57,284 bases of DNA, from assembly GCA_900314985.1 (NCBI GenBank), contig OMXL01000028.1:1-57284 (forward strand), written 5' to 3'. Under the pieces are notes generated by a model that ran no database searches, was not told where the DNA came from, and worked only from the letters and a program-made list of their open reading frames with translations. Made by a program: the position numbers and the translations under genes. Shown here one piece after another: positions 17,395 through 27,368 of the stretch. The DNA comes from an uncultured Prevotellaceae bacterium. GTDB taxonomy: Bacteria > Bacteroidota > Bacteroidia > Bacteroidales > Bacteroidaceae. Each line of letters begins with the position of its first letter. The stretch's first letter is position 1.

Positions 17395-19218
17395 ATGACA
17401 ATAAAGAAATATACAATCCTCGCACTAACAGCCCTGTTGTTTGTAGGTTGTACCAGTGATAACGACAATAATTCACTGGCTGAGGAGCGTCTGCCCTTGA
17501 CATTCGATGTCAGCTTGACAGAGAGTCGTCCTATGACACGCGCTGTCGGTAGCCAGATAGAGGCCGACGATGAACTGTTGTGCTATGTGCGCCACATCTC
17601 TGATGCTGACGTTGTTCAGTCTAAGCTCATTACCATCATAAACGGAGAGCCTACTGAGAAACTCTATTGGGACGATTTCAGTGAATCAACCGATGATGGT
17701 GCCAAAGACCTGCGTACTGACGGACATGGCTTGCAGTCGTTCTATGGCTATTGCTATAATGGTGGTACGCCATCAACAGACCTTGTTGATGCAACAGGCG
17801 TACTGGGCTGGACAACAGACGTTGACCAGACTGCTGAGGGTGACATGAAGAAGAATGACCTGCTGTGGTCATCGACGCAAGCACTGGTTACCTATCAACA
17901 CGCCAAGGAAAACCGCAGTGGTTTGGAAATTCCCTACACCCACGCCATGAGTAAGTTTACTATTGTAGTGGTAGCAGGTGAAGGATTTAAGGCTGGCGAC
18001 TTGGATGCTACCAGCGTTACTCTCGATGGTATGAATCTGACGGGTACCTTTACTGCACCGACTGCAACGGTAGAAGCTACAGGAACAACTACTGTCAAGA
18101 TGTTTGCCAACGCTGCAACGACAACGACAGATAGCAAACCCTGCAGAGTCTATGAGGCTGTAGCTGTTCCAACAACATCTTTAGCAGTTGACAAGCTTCA
18201 TGCAACCATCAAGAATGTGGATGGCAATGATTACAAGGTTCTTCTGACGGATGACATCCTGACGAGTTGGGCTGATGGTATTGTTAATAAAGTTAGCCAA
18301 AGTGGTTACAACTACAAACTGACCATCACGCTGAACAAACAAACCATCAGCGTGGTTGCCACCCTTGCTGACTGGACAGATGTCAGTGCGACAGGAACGG
18401 GCGAGATAAACTTCGATGCCGATGTGACGAACATTGACAAAGAAAACAGTGCTGCTCTTAAGAAAGGCGATTCCTTTGCTTTGTGGATGTCAACAGACCT
18501 CGCCAGCATTGGTACCGTTGCAACAACAGCGACTTATGATGGCAGTAAGTTTGTGAATACGCCTGCTATCTACTGGCCCAACGGTTCTACCAACTACTAT
18601 TTCCGTGCTTTGGCAAAGAAGACAACAGAACATACGTTAGACGCTGTTACGGCAGTTAGTGTCAATCAGGGTACCGACCTACTTTGGGGCACCACCTCTG
18701 AACATACAGGTAAACTGGCAGATAATACGGAAGTCAACTACTCCGAGGGTGCGGCCATTAATCCTCGTACGGGGAATATTCCTTTGACATTCGCCCATGT
18801 GATGAGTAATGTCGTCATCAACCTGACAACGAGTAGCGATGCCTCAGCAGTATTCTTAGACAATGCTACAGTGACATTAACCACGCTGACAACGGATGGT
18901 ACCATCGACATCGCAACAGGTATCGTATCACCTGGTTCTACCCAGGGGAATGTTGTAGTGACTGCATCTGCCATCATGGTACCACAAACGATTGGTAAGG
19001 AATCGAGACTGATTATTACTCTTGCTGACGGTACGACGTACTCGCTACAGCTTAACACATGCAAGGATGCTTCAGACAATGCCATCAATACTTGGGAGGG
19101 TGGTCATCAATATACCTATACCATTTCTTTAAGCAAGGAAGACATACAGTTCCGTGCTTTGGTAAAAGACTGGACTCCTGAAACAGGAAGCGGCAATGCG
19201 ACACTTGATTGGGACTGA
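17395..19218 (+). CDS. Fimbrillin family lipoprotein 5 (two tandem pilin modules)
   Basis: 607 aa; ATG 17395 gives MTIKKYTILALTALLFVGC (Cys19). Met-Thr-Arg-Ala is at Arg49. Module one has PYTHAMSKFTIVVVAGEGF, AVAVPTTSL and LADWTDVSATG. Module two has LTFAHVMSNVVINLTT, ASAIMVPQTI and closes VKDWTPETGSGNATLDWD. Three consecutive genes (3, 4 and 5) share this double-module plan, so they probably arose by repeated duplication within the operon. The gene is followed by 33 nt that are almost entirely heptamer repeats. Confidence 0.75.
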   Translation: MTIKKYTILALTALLFVGCTSDNDNNSLAEERLPLTFDVSLTESRPMTRAVGSQIEADDELLCYVRHISDADVVQSKLITIINGEPTEKLYWDDFSESTDDGAKDLRTDGHGLQSFYGYCYNGGTPSTDLVDATGVLGWTTDVDQTAEGDMKKNDLLWSSTQALVTYQHAKENRSGLEIPYTHAMSKFTIVVVAGEGFKAGDLDATSVTLDGMNLTGTFTAPTATVEATGTTTVKMFANAATTTTDSKPCRVYEAVAVPTTSLAVDKLHATIKNVDGNDYKVLLTDDILTSWADGIVNKVSQSGYNYKLTITLNKQTISVVATLADWTDVSATGTGEINFDADVTNIDKENSAALKKGDSFALWMSTDLASIGTVATTATYDGSKFVNTPAIYWPNGSTNYYFRALAKKTTEHTLDAVTAVSVNQGTDLLWGTTSEHTGKLADNTEVNYSEGAAINPRTGNIPLTFAHVMSNVVINLTTSSDASAVFLDNATVTLTTLTTDGTIDIATGIVSPGSTQGNVVVTASAIMVPQTIGKESRLIITLADGTTYSLQLNTCKDASDNAINTWEGGHQYTYTISLSKEDIQFRALVKDWTPETGSGNATLDWD

Positions 19219-19222
19219 TGGA

Positions 19223-19257
19223 ATTGAAAATTGAGAATTGAGAATTGAGAATTGAGA
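19223..19257 (+). repeat. Heptamer array ATTGAAA/ATTGAGA x5 over a start codon
   Basis: Five consecutive 7-bp units (19223-19229 ATTGAAA, then four ATTGAGA). The last unit contains the TTG that begins the next gene. Gain or loss of a unit shifts the register of any upstream initiation codon. Confidence 0.85.
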
Positions 19258-20424
19258 GTTAGACATTATATATATATTGCCCTTGTTGCACTGATGAGCG
19301 CTTGCTCAGCACAGGATGCGTATGACGAGCCTCAGCAGGTGAGTCACATGCCTGTGTTGTTCTCTGCGGGTAATACTAGTGTGGCGCTGACTCGTGCTAC
19401 GGCATCCTATATGCCCTTGGACAGTCGTTTTGTCTGCTCCATGTTCTTCCATGCTGGTGCCAACGATACCAACGATTCGGAGTTTGGCGCCCCAGTATCG
19501 GATGTGAACATGACTACAACGTGGCTGAAGATTAGCAATGCGACAGGTAATGCGGTATATTGGAATAAATCGTACAACAACGAAAACATCTCCACAGACA
19601 CCTATGGCTTTGATGCCTCTGCCAAATGCTTCTATTGGCAGAACCGCCTGAACCATATCTTCTTGGCACTGGCAGATAATAACAAGCTCAGCACAGATGA
19701 TGGAACAGAGACTGGCATGCTGAAACTCTTCCCAGACGAAAGCACTCAGTATAAGAATCAATATATGAAGGCTTACGACCTGACTAAAGGTGACAAGACC
19801 AGCATGGCGGAACAACCTGATCCGATTCTTGCGGTAGTAACCATGAGTCCTGCAGGAGCCACGCCTGAGACCAACCGTGTGAAGTTGTTCTTCAAGCATC
19901 AGTTCTCACAGATTCAGGTCAACCTGAAAAGTTCACAAGATGGCTCTGTGGCGATTGATGACCATACACTGATAGAGAGCGTTGAGTTGCTGGGCGTTGC
20001 TGAGACTGGCTATGTGGCCTATTGCATCAAGCCCGATGGAACAGTACCTGCCACAACCTCTGCTCCTATCAATCTGGATGACCCTAAATATGATGCTACA
20101 GAAAAGGATAATCCTTATGGTTCGTGTTTCAGTCTGTTTGTTCGTGAGACCGTTCCTGGTTATCTGAAATCGTTCGAGGGCATTGCCTTTGGTACACTGC
20201 AGGGCATCCGCATTACTTGGAAAGAGTCTAACGATGAAAATGCTGTAAAGCATGTGGCTACTTATAAAGGTGTGAAGAATATGACGCTTGAGAGTGGCAA
20301 GAAATACATCTATAATATAGAGCTGCGACGCAGTCTGATAGCGCAGGTAAAGGCCGAGATTGTTTCATGGGATATAGACCAGACAAACTATGAGGCGGAT
20401 GGCACGATTGACAATGAGAATTGA
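19252..20424 (+). CDS. Fimbrillin family lipoprotein 6 (TTG start within a heptamer array)
   Basis: 390 aa if started at TTG 19252; no in-frame ATG exists upstream without a stop, and the next in-frame Met (residue 14) would destroy the signal peptide. MRVRHYIYIALVALMSAC is a good SPII signal (Cys18). Leu-Thr-Arg-Ala is at Arg48. The body has FFKHQFSQIQVNLKSS (pilin strand), a loop VRETVPGYL and a closing strand EIVSWDIDQTNYEADG. One pilin module. The start codon lying in a slippage-prone repeat makes expression uncertain or variable. Confidence 0.7.
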   Translation: MRVRHYIYIALVALMSACSAQDAYDEPQQVSHMPVLFSAGNTSVALTRATASYMPLDSRFVCSMFFHAGANDTNDSEFGAPVSDVNMTTTWLKISNATGNAVYWNKSYNNENISTDTYGFDASAKCFYWQNRLNHIFLALADNNKLSTDDGTETGMLKLFPDESTQYKNQYMKAYDLTKGDKTSMAEQPDPILAVVTMSPAGATPETNRVKLFFKHQFSQIQVNLKSSQDGSVAIDDHTLIESVELLGVAETGYVAYCIKPDGTVPATTSAPINLDDPKYDATEKDNPYGSCFSLFVRETVPGYLKSFEGIAFGTLQGIRITWKESNDENAVKHVATYKGVKNMTLESGKKYIYNIELRRSLIAQVKAEIVSWDIDQTNYEADGTIDNEN

Positions 20425-23050
20425 TAGCATGAAGGACTGGATATATAAACAATCACTACTGATGTTGATGGCATGTTTCGTCTTGTCGTTGATAAGCTGT
20501 AGTGAGATTATTGAAAATACCTTTGGCAGCGATGATATTGCTGAGGGAGAAGAGGTGGTATTTACTACTTCTCTGCCCAATGTCGGTGTTACTCGTTCTG
20601 CTGATTATAAGGTGGTGAACGAGGATTATCTCTTTAATATAGGTATGTATGCGGAGACTGACCACTATGTAGGTGAGGGCTTGTACCGTACGATAAAGGA
20701 TGATGCCATAGGAACCTTAAAGGCTGAGACACCATTATATTGGCCCAGCACAACAGTCCCCTATGGCTTTAAGGCTACGGCAGGATCGGAAACGCTGGCA
20801 TCAGACCAGTCTGCCAAAGAAGACTGGCTGCTGCAAGATCGTTTGGAAACAGAAGAGATGACATATCACACTGCCAAACAATGGAAGGAAATCAATGTGG
20901 CATCAGGACTGACCGATAATCATGATGATTACAAGAAGATACCGCTCTATTTGCAACATAAGCGCTCACTTATTACCATCATTCTAAAAGCAGGGGAGGG
21001 CGTTAGTCGTGAAGCGCTGGCCTACAATGTGGCAGAAAACGATTTGAGCGCAAAGATTTATTCGTATTCAACCGATCGTTTGAAGATTACTCCATTGACG
21101 AGTGAAACACTTATTGACTACGAAACCGACAAGAATGGCGCTGCAGCATCTGATGTAAGTAGCACCCGTTATGACGCCATCGTGGAACCATACGACTATT
21201 CGGCTAATCCGTCGACAGACTTGATTACCAAAATATCCGTATCTGGTCAGCACTATTCGTTCTATGCCCAGAACGATAATCATTTCGATACAAACAAAGA
21301 CAGCTATATACTGGAGGCGGGCAAACATCTGACTATCACTGTGACGCTGAGTCGTGACAGTCGAAAGGTGATGATGACTGCCTATATAGAAGACTGGACT
21401 GAAGAAGTGACCAACACCATCTGTGATGACTACGGTAATGCAGGAGAGCCTATCAAGATTAAGAATCGTGATGAACTGATAGCATTCCTGAAGGACGAGA
21501 ATAAGAATAAGGCAGGTAATATTGCGCTTGTTACACAGAATATCAAACTTGAGGAGCCCTCTGAAACGAACACTGGTACGTGGGATGCCTATAACACATA
21601 CGACCTCAACTGTACGCTGAGTCTTGGCGGCAATACCATTATCAGTAACCATCGTTTCCTGAAGAGTCTGGGTGATGCAGCAAGTCTGCAGAACGGAACT
21701 ATCCAGATTGGTGCTGCTGTTGATGCGGCCATCGCTACCACCAATCAGGGTGCTATTGACGATGTGAAGATTACGGCAGAAAAATCTACCACAGCTCATG
21801 CTACGGTGGCTGGTGCTGTGGTCGACAATACTGGCACTATTTCCAGATGTCACTCGTCACTGAGAGTCTATGGAGGCACAACGGGCTATGTAGGTGGTAT
21901 TGCAGCTACATCAACATCTTCAGATACCAAGACCGCTATTATTGATGCATGTACGGTGAACAATGGTGTAAAAGGTGGCAGTAGCACCATTGGTGGCGGC
22001 ATCGTAGGAAAAGCCAACGGCTATGTGACCAACAACACCTTCGAGTATGGCATCACGCTCTTGCAGGACTCTACAAAGTATAAGAATATTGTAGGTGAAA
22101 TCAATAGCAATCATGCTATCGAGGCAGAGAATAACGCATGGCCTACCTATAATACCAATGGCAACATAAAGAATAATACCGCACAGGCTAATCTCTATCA
22201 TGGTATCATTGATAGTGAGGCTGAGTTGCAGGCTTCTGTTGGAACCGCCTATAATATCGATGATAACCGTTATCGCCTGGCTCAGGATATCAGCGTATCA
22301 TCTACGGTGGGTAATGTGGCTTACAACCTGAATGGTAATAACAAGAAGATTACGACAAAGGCTATGATCTTCAATGCTGTTACTGGTCAGATTCATGACC
22401 TGACAGTCTATGTGGCAAGCAATCTGGAAACTACACAAGATGCGGCAGCTGCTACAGATGCTATTGCACCACTGGCCTTTGAGGTGCATGGCGAAAAGGC
22501 TGCAATCAGTAACATCAAAGTAAAGATGGCCGATGGTGCCGTCATCAAGGCATCCAACCCTGCCGGTGTGGTAGTTTGGGCATACAATGGAGCAACAGTC
22601 ACCAACTGTGAGGCACAGGTAAATCTTTATGCCAATGTGGCAACATCGGTGAAGCAAGGTCGTAAGTTTGCTGGTGGTATCGTCTCAACAGTTTCTAAGG
22701 CTACTGTTACACAATGCATCCTTCATTCTGGTAGTACACTCGCTGGTACGGAGGCTACGGTTATCTATTATGGTGGCATTGTGGGAGGTATAGAAAAGAA
22801 AAATGATTCTAACGACACACCAGAACTGACCATTACCGACTGTACCTGCTTCATAACAGTGGCTAAAGACGAAAAGCATGGTGGCATACTGGGTAATGCG
22901 TTGCTTGGAACAAGTGAAACAGCGACAAAGGATTGTCAGGGTAACTGGTGGCCAAGCGACTGTAATGGCGTAGGTACTAAAGTTGGTAGCGATGAGGCAA
23001 CTATAGGCAAGCGCAATGCAATAACCCCAGTAGAACAAACAAATTGGTGA
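20414..23050 (+). CDS. Fimbrillin-like lipoprotein 7 with GLUG/beta-helix-type C-terminus
   Basis: 878 aa from ATG 20414, which overlaps the previous stop; ATG 20429 (MKDWIYKQS) is equally possible. The lipobox is LISC. Val-Thr-Arg-Ser lies 32 residues after the Cys. Residues to about 330 form one pilin-like module (PLYLQHKRSLITIILKAGEG, closing IEDWTEEVTN). The remaining 500 residues are a Gly/Asn/Thr-rich series of short strands, for example AGAVVDNTGTISRC, GYVGGIAATS, STIGGGIVGKANGYV and NPAGVVVWAYNGATVTNC. They recall GLUG repeats or a right-handed beta-helix, as in adhesins and proteases. A pilus-tip adhesin is the natural guess. Confidence 0.72.
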   Translation: MRIDSMKDWIYKQSLLMLMACFVLSLISCSEIIENTFGSDDIAEGEEVVFTTSLPNVGVTRSADYKVVNEDYLFNIGMYAETDHYVGEGLYRTIKDDAIGTLKAETPLYWPSTTVPYGFKATAGSETLASDQSAKEDWLLQDRLETEEMTYHTAKQWKEINVASGLTDNHDDYKKIPLYLQHKRSLITIILKAGEGVSREALAYNVAENDLSAKIYSYSTDRLKITPLTSETLIDYETDKNGAAASDVSSTRYDAIVEPYDYSANPSTDLITKISVSGQHYSFYAQNDNHFDTNKDSYILEAGKHLTITVTLSRDSRKVMMTAYIEDWTEEVTNTICDDYGNAGEPIKIKNRDELIAFLKDENKNKAGNIALVTQNIKLEEPSETNTGTWDAYNTYDLNCTLSLGGNTIISNHRFLKSLGDAASLQNGTIQIGAAVDAAIATTNQGAIDDVKITAEKSTTAHATVAGAVVDNTGTISRCHSSLRVYGGTTGYVGGIAATSTSSDTKTAIIDACTVNNGVKGGSSTIGGGIVGKANGYVTNNTFEYGITLLQDSTKYKNIVGEINSNHAIEAENNAWPTYNTNGNIKNNTAQANLYHGIIDSEAELQASVGTAYNIDDNRYRLAQDISVSSTVGNVAYNLNGNNKKITTKAMIFNAVTGQIHDLTVYVASNLETTQDAAAATDAIAPLAFEVHGEKAAISNIKVKMADGAVIKASNPAGVVVWAYNGATVTNCEAQVNLYANVATSVKQGRKFAGGIVSTVSKATVTQCILHSGSTLAGTEATVIYYGGIVGGIEKKNDSNDTPELTITDCTCFITVAKDEKHGGILGNALLGTSETATKDCQGNWWPSDCNGVGTKVGSDEATIGKRNAITPVEQTNW

Positions 23051-23052
23051 CG

Positions 23053-24732
23053 ATGAACAAAATAACAACATACATAACTCTGGCATTGAGTATCATGCTG
23101 CTTGCTGCATGCGACTCGCAAGATGTCCTGTCGTCAAATGATGAACAGAATATGATCCATGTGGGGGGCGTGAATACCGACCCAATGGTGACTACTGCTA
23201 CTGTCACTCGTTCAGTAGTGGCAGCCGAAACACTCGACTGGCTGAAAGAGGGATTGACACAGGGTATGAACATGCAATATTACAAGGAAGCGTCTGCAAA
23301 ACAGAAAGCCATTCTGAAACTCGAGGCTGATGGCACTTATAGCATGAAGACACCTGACGGAACTGTTTGTAAATGGCTGGATAATGGTAAACATGCGTTT
23401 GAAGGTGTTTATGTACCGAGTGGACTGAAAGCGCAGAACACTACACAGAACTATGATGACCTGATACATTATACTGCCATTCCGCCTTCAACCGAAATTG
23501 CTGCCACCGTGGGAAAGATTACCATTCCCTTGCAGCATCGTCTGGCGCGTGTTTTAGCTTATGTGCTCATTGACCAAAGCATGAATGCCAAGTTGAAAGG
23601 TTATGATGCCAGCAATTATAATGCAGAAGAAACCAAGCTACGCTTTTGCAACGTGAAGACCCTGAATTACGTGGATGCCAATGGACTTCCTGTATGGAAA
23701 GAAGAGCGAAAGGCCATTCCGCATTACCTGGGCGAGTATAGTGTGAAACTCTATAAGGCCAAGTCTTCTGGCAAACTCATCTTCCCTACCGATGACGACT
23801 GGCAAGGAGCTCAAGAAGACTATACAGCCAATGGTGATAAGAACTATACTTGTACCGACTATGGGAAGGTTCCTTGCTATGATCTCATCGTTCGTCCTAC
23901 ATATACTGTGGCTGAGGAGGGGACGAACGTGATGTATGATGAGGCTGTACCGACTGCTGAGGGGAAGAATAATATTGACTTTGAGTTGACTCTTGACAAT
24001 GATCTGGAATATGAGAAACAGTTTACGTTCGACTTGAATGCGAACGATGAGACGGTTGTATTCTTGCGCGTAAGTCCGGAGCGTATCGACTATAATAGTG
24101 CTGGCTCTCGTCTCTGGAAAGAGAGTGCTAATCACGACAACTATTATGGTGTGAACAACCAGAATGGTAATAACCTGTCAAAAGCTGGAAGCAGTTGGCA
24201 GCGAGCTTACACTAATAGCACTTTAGATACAGGAGTTACCGATGGTCACTTCTACAATGCTGACAGTGAGGACGAGGAAGCACAGTATGTGGATGATAGC
24301 AAATGGATAGAAATGCTCTTGCAGGCTTATAAGGGTGGGACACATCATGGTGACTACTTTATTCTAAAGAAGGATATCACTATTAACACCAATGATTATG
24401 TATTCCCTTCTGATTTTACCTTCACGGGTCACCTGGATGCCCTCGATCATACAATCACTATTACGGGCTCTCGTGCCTATTTGTTTAATGGTCTGAATGG
24501 CACGTATAAGACAAACCAGGAGGATGACAAGAATGCTACATGGGAAGCCAATGTGCATCTGGAAGGTGATACATGGGTACCCACCACAGGCTGGCGCGCC
24601 GAGGTGGTCAACATGACACTCTCTGCCGGAAAGATGTTCAAAGATGGGGCTACTATCACGGGTTATGTCAACAACTGTAAAGATGCGGATGGTGCTGTGG
24701 CAAACCATACTCCTGCCATTCCAACATATTAA
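23053..24732 (+). CDS. Fimbrillin-like lipoprotein 8
   Basis: 559 aa; ATG 23053 is 2 nt after the previous stop and gives MNKITTYITLALSIMLLAAC (Cys20). Val-Thr-Arg-Ser is at Arg53. A pilin strand (KITIPLQHRLARVLAYVLID) appears near residue 160. Then comes a long Tyr/Asp-rich insertion. The C-terminal part (DYFILKKDITINTNDYVFP, FTGHLDALDHTITITGSRAYLF, ATITGYVNNCKDADG) looks like the start of a pectate-lyase-like or GLUG beta-helix. It follows the same plan as its neighbours, with a shorter helix. Probably an accessory or tip subunit. Confidence 0.68.
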   Translation: MNKITTYITLALSIMLLAACDSQDVLSSNDEQNMIHVGGVNTDPMVTTATVTRSVVAAETLDWLKEGLTQGMNMQYYKEASAKQKAILKLEADGTYSMKTPDGTVCKWLDNGKHAFEGVYVPSGLKAQNTTQNYDDLIHYTAIPPSTEIAATVGKITIPLQHRLARVLAYVLIDQSMNAKLKGYDASNYNAEETKLRFCNVKTLNYVDANGLPVWKEERKAIPHYLGEYSVKLYKAKSSGKLIFPTDDDWQGAQEDYTANGDKNYTCTDYGKVPCYDLIVRPTYTVAEEGTNVMYDEAVPTAEGKNNIDFELTLDNDLEYEKQFTFDLNANDETVVFLRVSPERIDYNSAGSRLWKESANHDNYYGVNNQNGNNLSKAGSSWQRAYTNSTLDTGVTDGHFYNADSEDEEAQYVDDSKWIEMLLQAYKGGTHHGDYFILKKDITINTNDYVFPSDFTFTGHLDALDHTITITGSRAYLFNGLNGTYKTNQEDDKNATWEANVHLEGDTWVPTTGWRAEVVNMTLSAGKMFKDGATITGYVNNCKDADGAVANHTPAIPTY

Positions 24733-24740
24733 TTGAGAAG

Positions 24741-27368
24741 ATGAAGATAAAGCATATTATATATCTAATGACAATGGCGCTGCTTGCTGCCTGTACAGCT
24801 GACGATGAAGAGTCGCTTAGTGAGCAGCAACAAGCATTGATGGGACAAGGCGTTTGTTTCGAAACTTCTATCGCAGAGCCTTTCGTAACACGTGCCACCT
24901 ACCATCACGATGGCTCCTTCAACGAAGGCGACCAGATGCGAATTTTCCGCCAATATGCTGATGGCTCATCGTTTGATGCCACTACAGAGGCGTTTCGTAC
25001 CTATTATCTGAAGATGGACTATGCTACTGGAACGTCCGTATCGCTTAACTCCGACTGGGTTCCTATGGCAGGTAAGTTGAAGTCAGATGTTCCTGGTACC
25101 ACTGCTACTCAGACGTCTGCCGACTCACTGACGTGGGAGAATGGTAAGACGGTACGTTTCCGTGCCTGGGGACGTAGCAATCTTGCCAATGCACTTAATA
25201 ATGGTACAAAAGGCAGTTACTATCCTGATTATACGATATCCGACTGGGTCACGGTGTCTGGACCTACGAAGAGTATTCCGCTTACTATGCGTCATATTAC
25301 CTGCCGTATCGGACTGATCTGTAAGTCTGGCAACGAATTTGGTAGCGCACAGATCTGTACGGATGTGGCAGATTATAAACGCAAAGACAATGCCGATACC
25401 ACGGAACACGATGATGCAGAGACTGCGAAAACAGACGAAGAAGCACAGAAAGAACGTGATTTGGTATTGGCGGTATATAATAAGATGTGTATGCCTGCTG
25501 GTGTAGACGACAAAACCTTCCAGCTGACAGCGATGACACAGTCTTTGTATAATGGAACAGACACGGACTTTAAGAATTTTGAGAAATATGGTGTGTCTGA
25601 TGGCATTGTGAAGATCGGCTCCATGAGTACAGAGAATATTGCTTCCTCTGTCCAACGCCCCGTGTTCAATGGTAACGACGGTCGACTGTATATGATGTCG
25701 ATACCGATGGACATGAGTAGCACTGAAGCTGGTCAGGTGCTGGTGTTGCCTGCCTGTACCCGTTTTAAGGTGTGGCTTTATGATGTGAATAATGGCGACC
25801 GCAACACTACGACAGGTTCTACGGGCAGCGAGAGCAATTATCATATCTTTGCACTCAGCGACATCAAAGACAGCAATGGTCATGCCATCTACGCTAATGG
25901 TCTCACGCTGAAAGCGGGCTACAGCTATCTGTTCAGCGTGGGCTATCACTACGACAAGCTTACCATCACACCTGCCGATAACTTCTCATGGGAGGAGCAG
26001 GATGTGATTTCTCCTGATGCCAATAATGAGGAGCATAGCAAGGAACTACTTGATTTTGGTTGGTGGACAAGTGCTTACGTCAAAGCTGCAAAGACAGCAC
26101 TTGCAGGTGGTAGTTTTATTCCAGAATTCAGCATCGAAAATCAAAAGGAGTTTATTACCTTCATCCACCTTGTTAATGGCACTGCTGCTACAAGAATGAG
26201 TGGCTTGAAACGTGGAGATATACGTACTGACGATAGTGGTCATGCAATTCTTGATAGCGATGGTCTTGAGACCTATTGGTGGATTCTGGAGGGCGAGACC
26301 GACGAGAGCGGTAATCCCAAACGAATCACCAAGGAAGAGGCAGAGCTGTTAGGCTATGTGTTCTATCCTCATTTCTATCCCACTGTTTCTACGCAGGCTG
26401 CTCACGTAATTGAGGATTATGTCACAGGTCCTATGGATTTCTATGACACCGACTTCGGTAACCGTTACGAGGTAAAGCTGACACACGATCTGGATCTCTA
26501 TGATTGGGAACTGCCAAGCATTGGTAATGTTAGCGAGAAACCATTTAGAGGAAATTTCCTCGGCAATGGTCATACGCTTTCCAACCTGAATATGACGAAC
26601 GAATATCTCTTTAATCATGTGAAAGACGGTGCTATCACCAACCTAAAGATAGAGAGTACACATAATACCAGCTTGTTAAACACTGCAGTAAGTAGCGGCA
26701 CCACCGGTTGGGGCTGTTATATCGCTGGTATTTCTATGATTTGCCCGAGTACTACTAATACGATAGCTACGAGTTTAGAGGGTACCAGCTACGTAGTAGG
26801 TTGTATTCATGTGGGAAATGCTGGTGGCGCGTTGGTGGGTTCGGCCAGCGATCTCACGATGTTGGGATGTATGCAGGCTGCTTCAGGTATCAATGCCAAT
26901 ACTGGTGCCTTGTTGGGTAGCTATTCTGCAAATGCCACGTCCGACTTCTTCGCACCACAGTCCAAAAGCACCTTGTCGTGGGGCTCGTTTATGTGCAACT
27001 ACTACGATGTGGAGAAGTCGCCTAATACGAATGCAGTAGGTAGTATTACTGATGCCTATCAGCCTCAGCAGTATATCCGTGGCAGTAAGTCGCATATCCT
27101 GAAGGCCAAGAACGACTATCTGATAGATTCCAGTGTGGACTACTCTAAATTGAGTACCAATATGAAAAAAGAAATGTATGGACTGGCTCCTTGGAAAGCC
27201 ATGAACTATGCCATCTGGAAATATAATAGTTCTACAGTAGGACAGAAGTATCCATGCAACATGCAGTATCAGACCTCGTCTGTAGGCTATGCGCATCTTT
27301 ATCCTACACTGGTTACTGGTGCACCTTCTATGGAAAGCAGTTGGAACCCGTTAATTCAAAACAACTAA
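24741..27368 (+). CDS. Fimbrillin-like lipoprotein 9 with GLUG/beta-helix-type C-terminus
   Basis: 875 aa. Signal peptide MKIKHIIYLMTMALLAAC (Cys18). Val-Thr-Arg-Ala is at Arg51. The pilin-like front contains SIPLTMRHITCRIGLICKSG, MMSIPMDMSSTEAGQ and GYSYLFSVGYHY, then SWEEQDVISPD closes it near residue 420. The C-terminal half has strands with Gly turns: FRGNFLGNGHTLSNLNM, AITNLKIEST, GGALVGSASDLTMLGC and TGALLGSYSA. The sequence TLSNLNM-x-N-E-Y-L-F recalls GLUG-repeat proteins. A Cys pair in the helix part may form a disulfide. Likely tip or surface adhesin of the pilus. Confidence 0.72.
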   Translation: MKIKHIIYLMTMALLAACTADDEESLSEQQQALMGQGVCFETSIAEPFVTRATYHHDGSFNEGDQMRIFRQYADGSSFDATTEAFRTYYLKMDYATGTSVSLNSDWVPMAGKLKSDVPGTTATQTSADSLTWENGKTVRFRAWGRSNLANALNNGTKGSYYPDYTISDWVTVSGPTKSIPLTMRHITCRIGLICKSGNEFGSAQICTDVADYKRKDNADTTEHDDAETAKTDEEAQKERDLVLAVYNKMCMPAGVDDKTFQLTAMTQSLYNGTDTDFKNFEKYGVSDGIVKIGSMSTENIASSVQRPVFNGNDGRLYMMSIPMDMSSTEAGQVLVLPACTRFKVWLYDVNNGDRNTTTGSTGSESNYHIFALSDIKDSNGHAIYANGLTLKAGYSYLFSVGYHYDKLTITPADNFSWEEQDVISPDANNEEHSKELLDFGWWTSAYVKAAKTALAGGSFIPEFSIENQKEFITFIHLVNGTAATRMSGLKRGDIRTDDSGHAILDSDGLETYWWILEGETDESGNPKRITKEEAELLGYVFYPHFYPTVSTQAAHVIEDYVTGPMDFYDTDFGNRYEVKLTHDLDLYDWELPSIGNVSEKPFRGNFLGNGHTLSNLNMTNEYLFNHVKDGAITNLKIESTHNTSLLNTAVSSGTTGWGCYIAGISMICPSTTNTIATSLEGTSYVVGCIHVGNAGGALVGSASDLTMLGCMQAASGINANTGALLGSYSANATSDFFAPQSKSTLSWGSFMCNYYDVEKSPNTNAVGSITDAYQPQQYIRGSKSHILKAKNDYLIDSSVDYSKLSTNMKKEMYGLAPWKAMNYAIWKYNSSTVGQKYPCNMQYQTSSVGYAHLYPTLVTGAPSMESSWNPLIQNN

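Noticed and set aside
21068-21853. Long minus-strand ORFs inside the fimbrillin genes
   Set aside because: They have no start signals or family patterns and lie opposite clear pilin frames; codon bias of the plus strand explains them.
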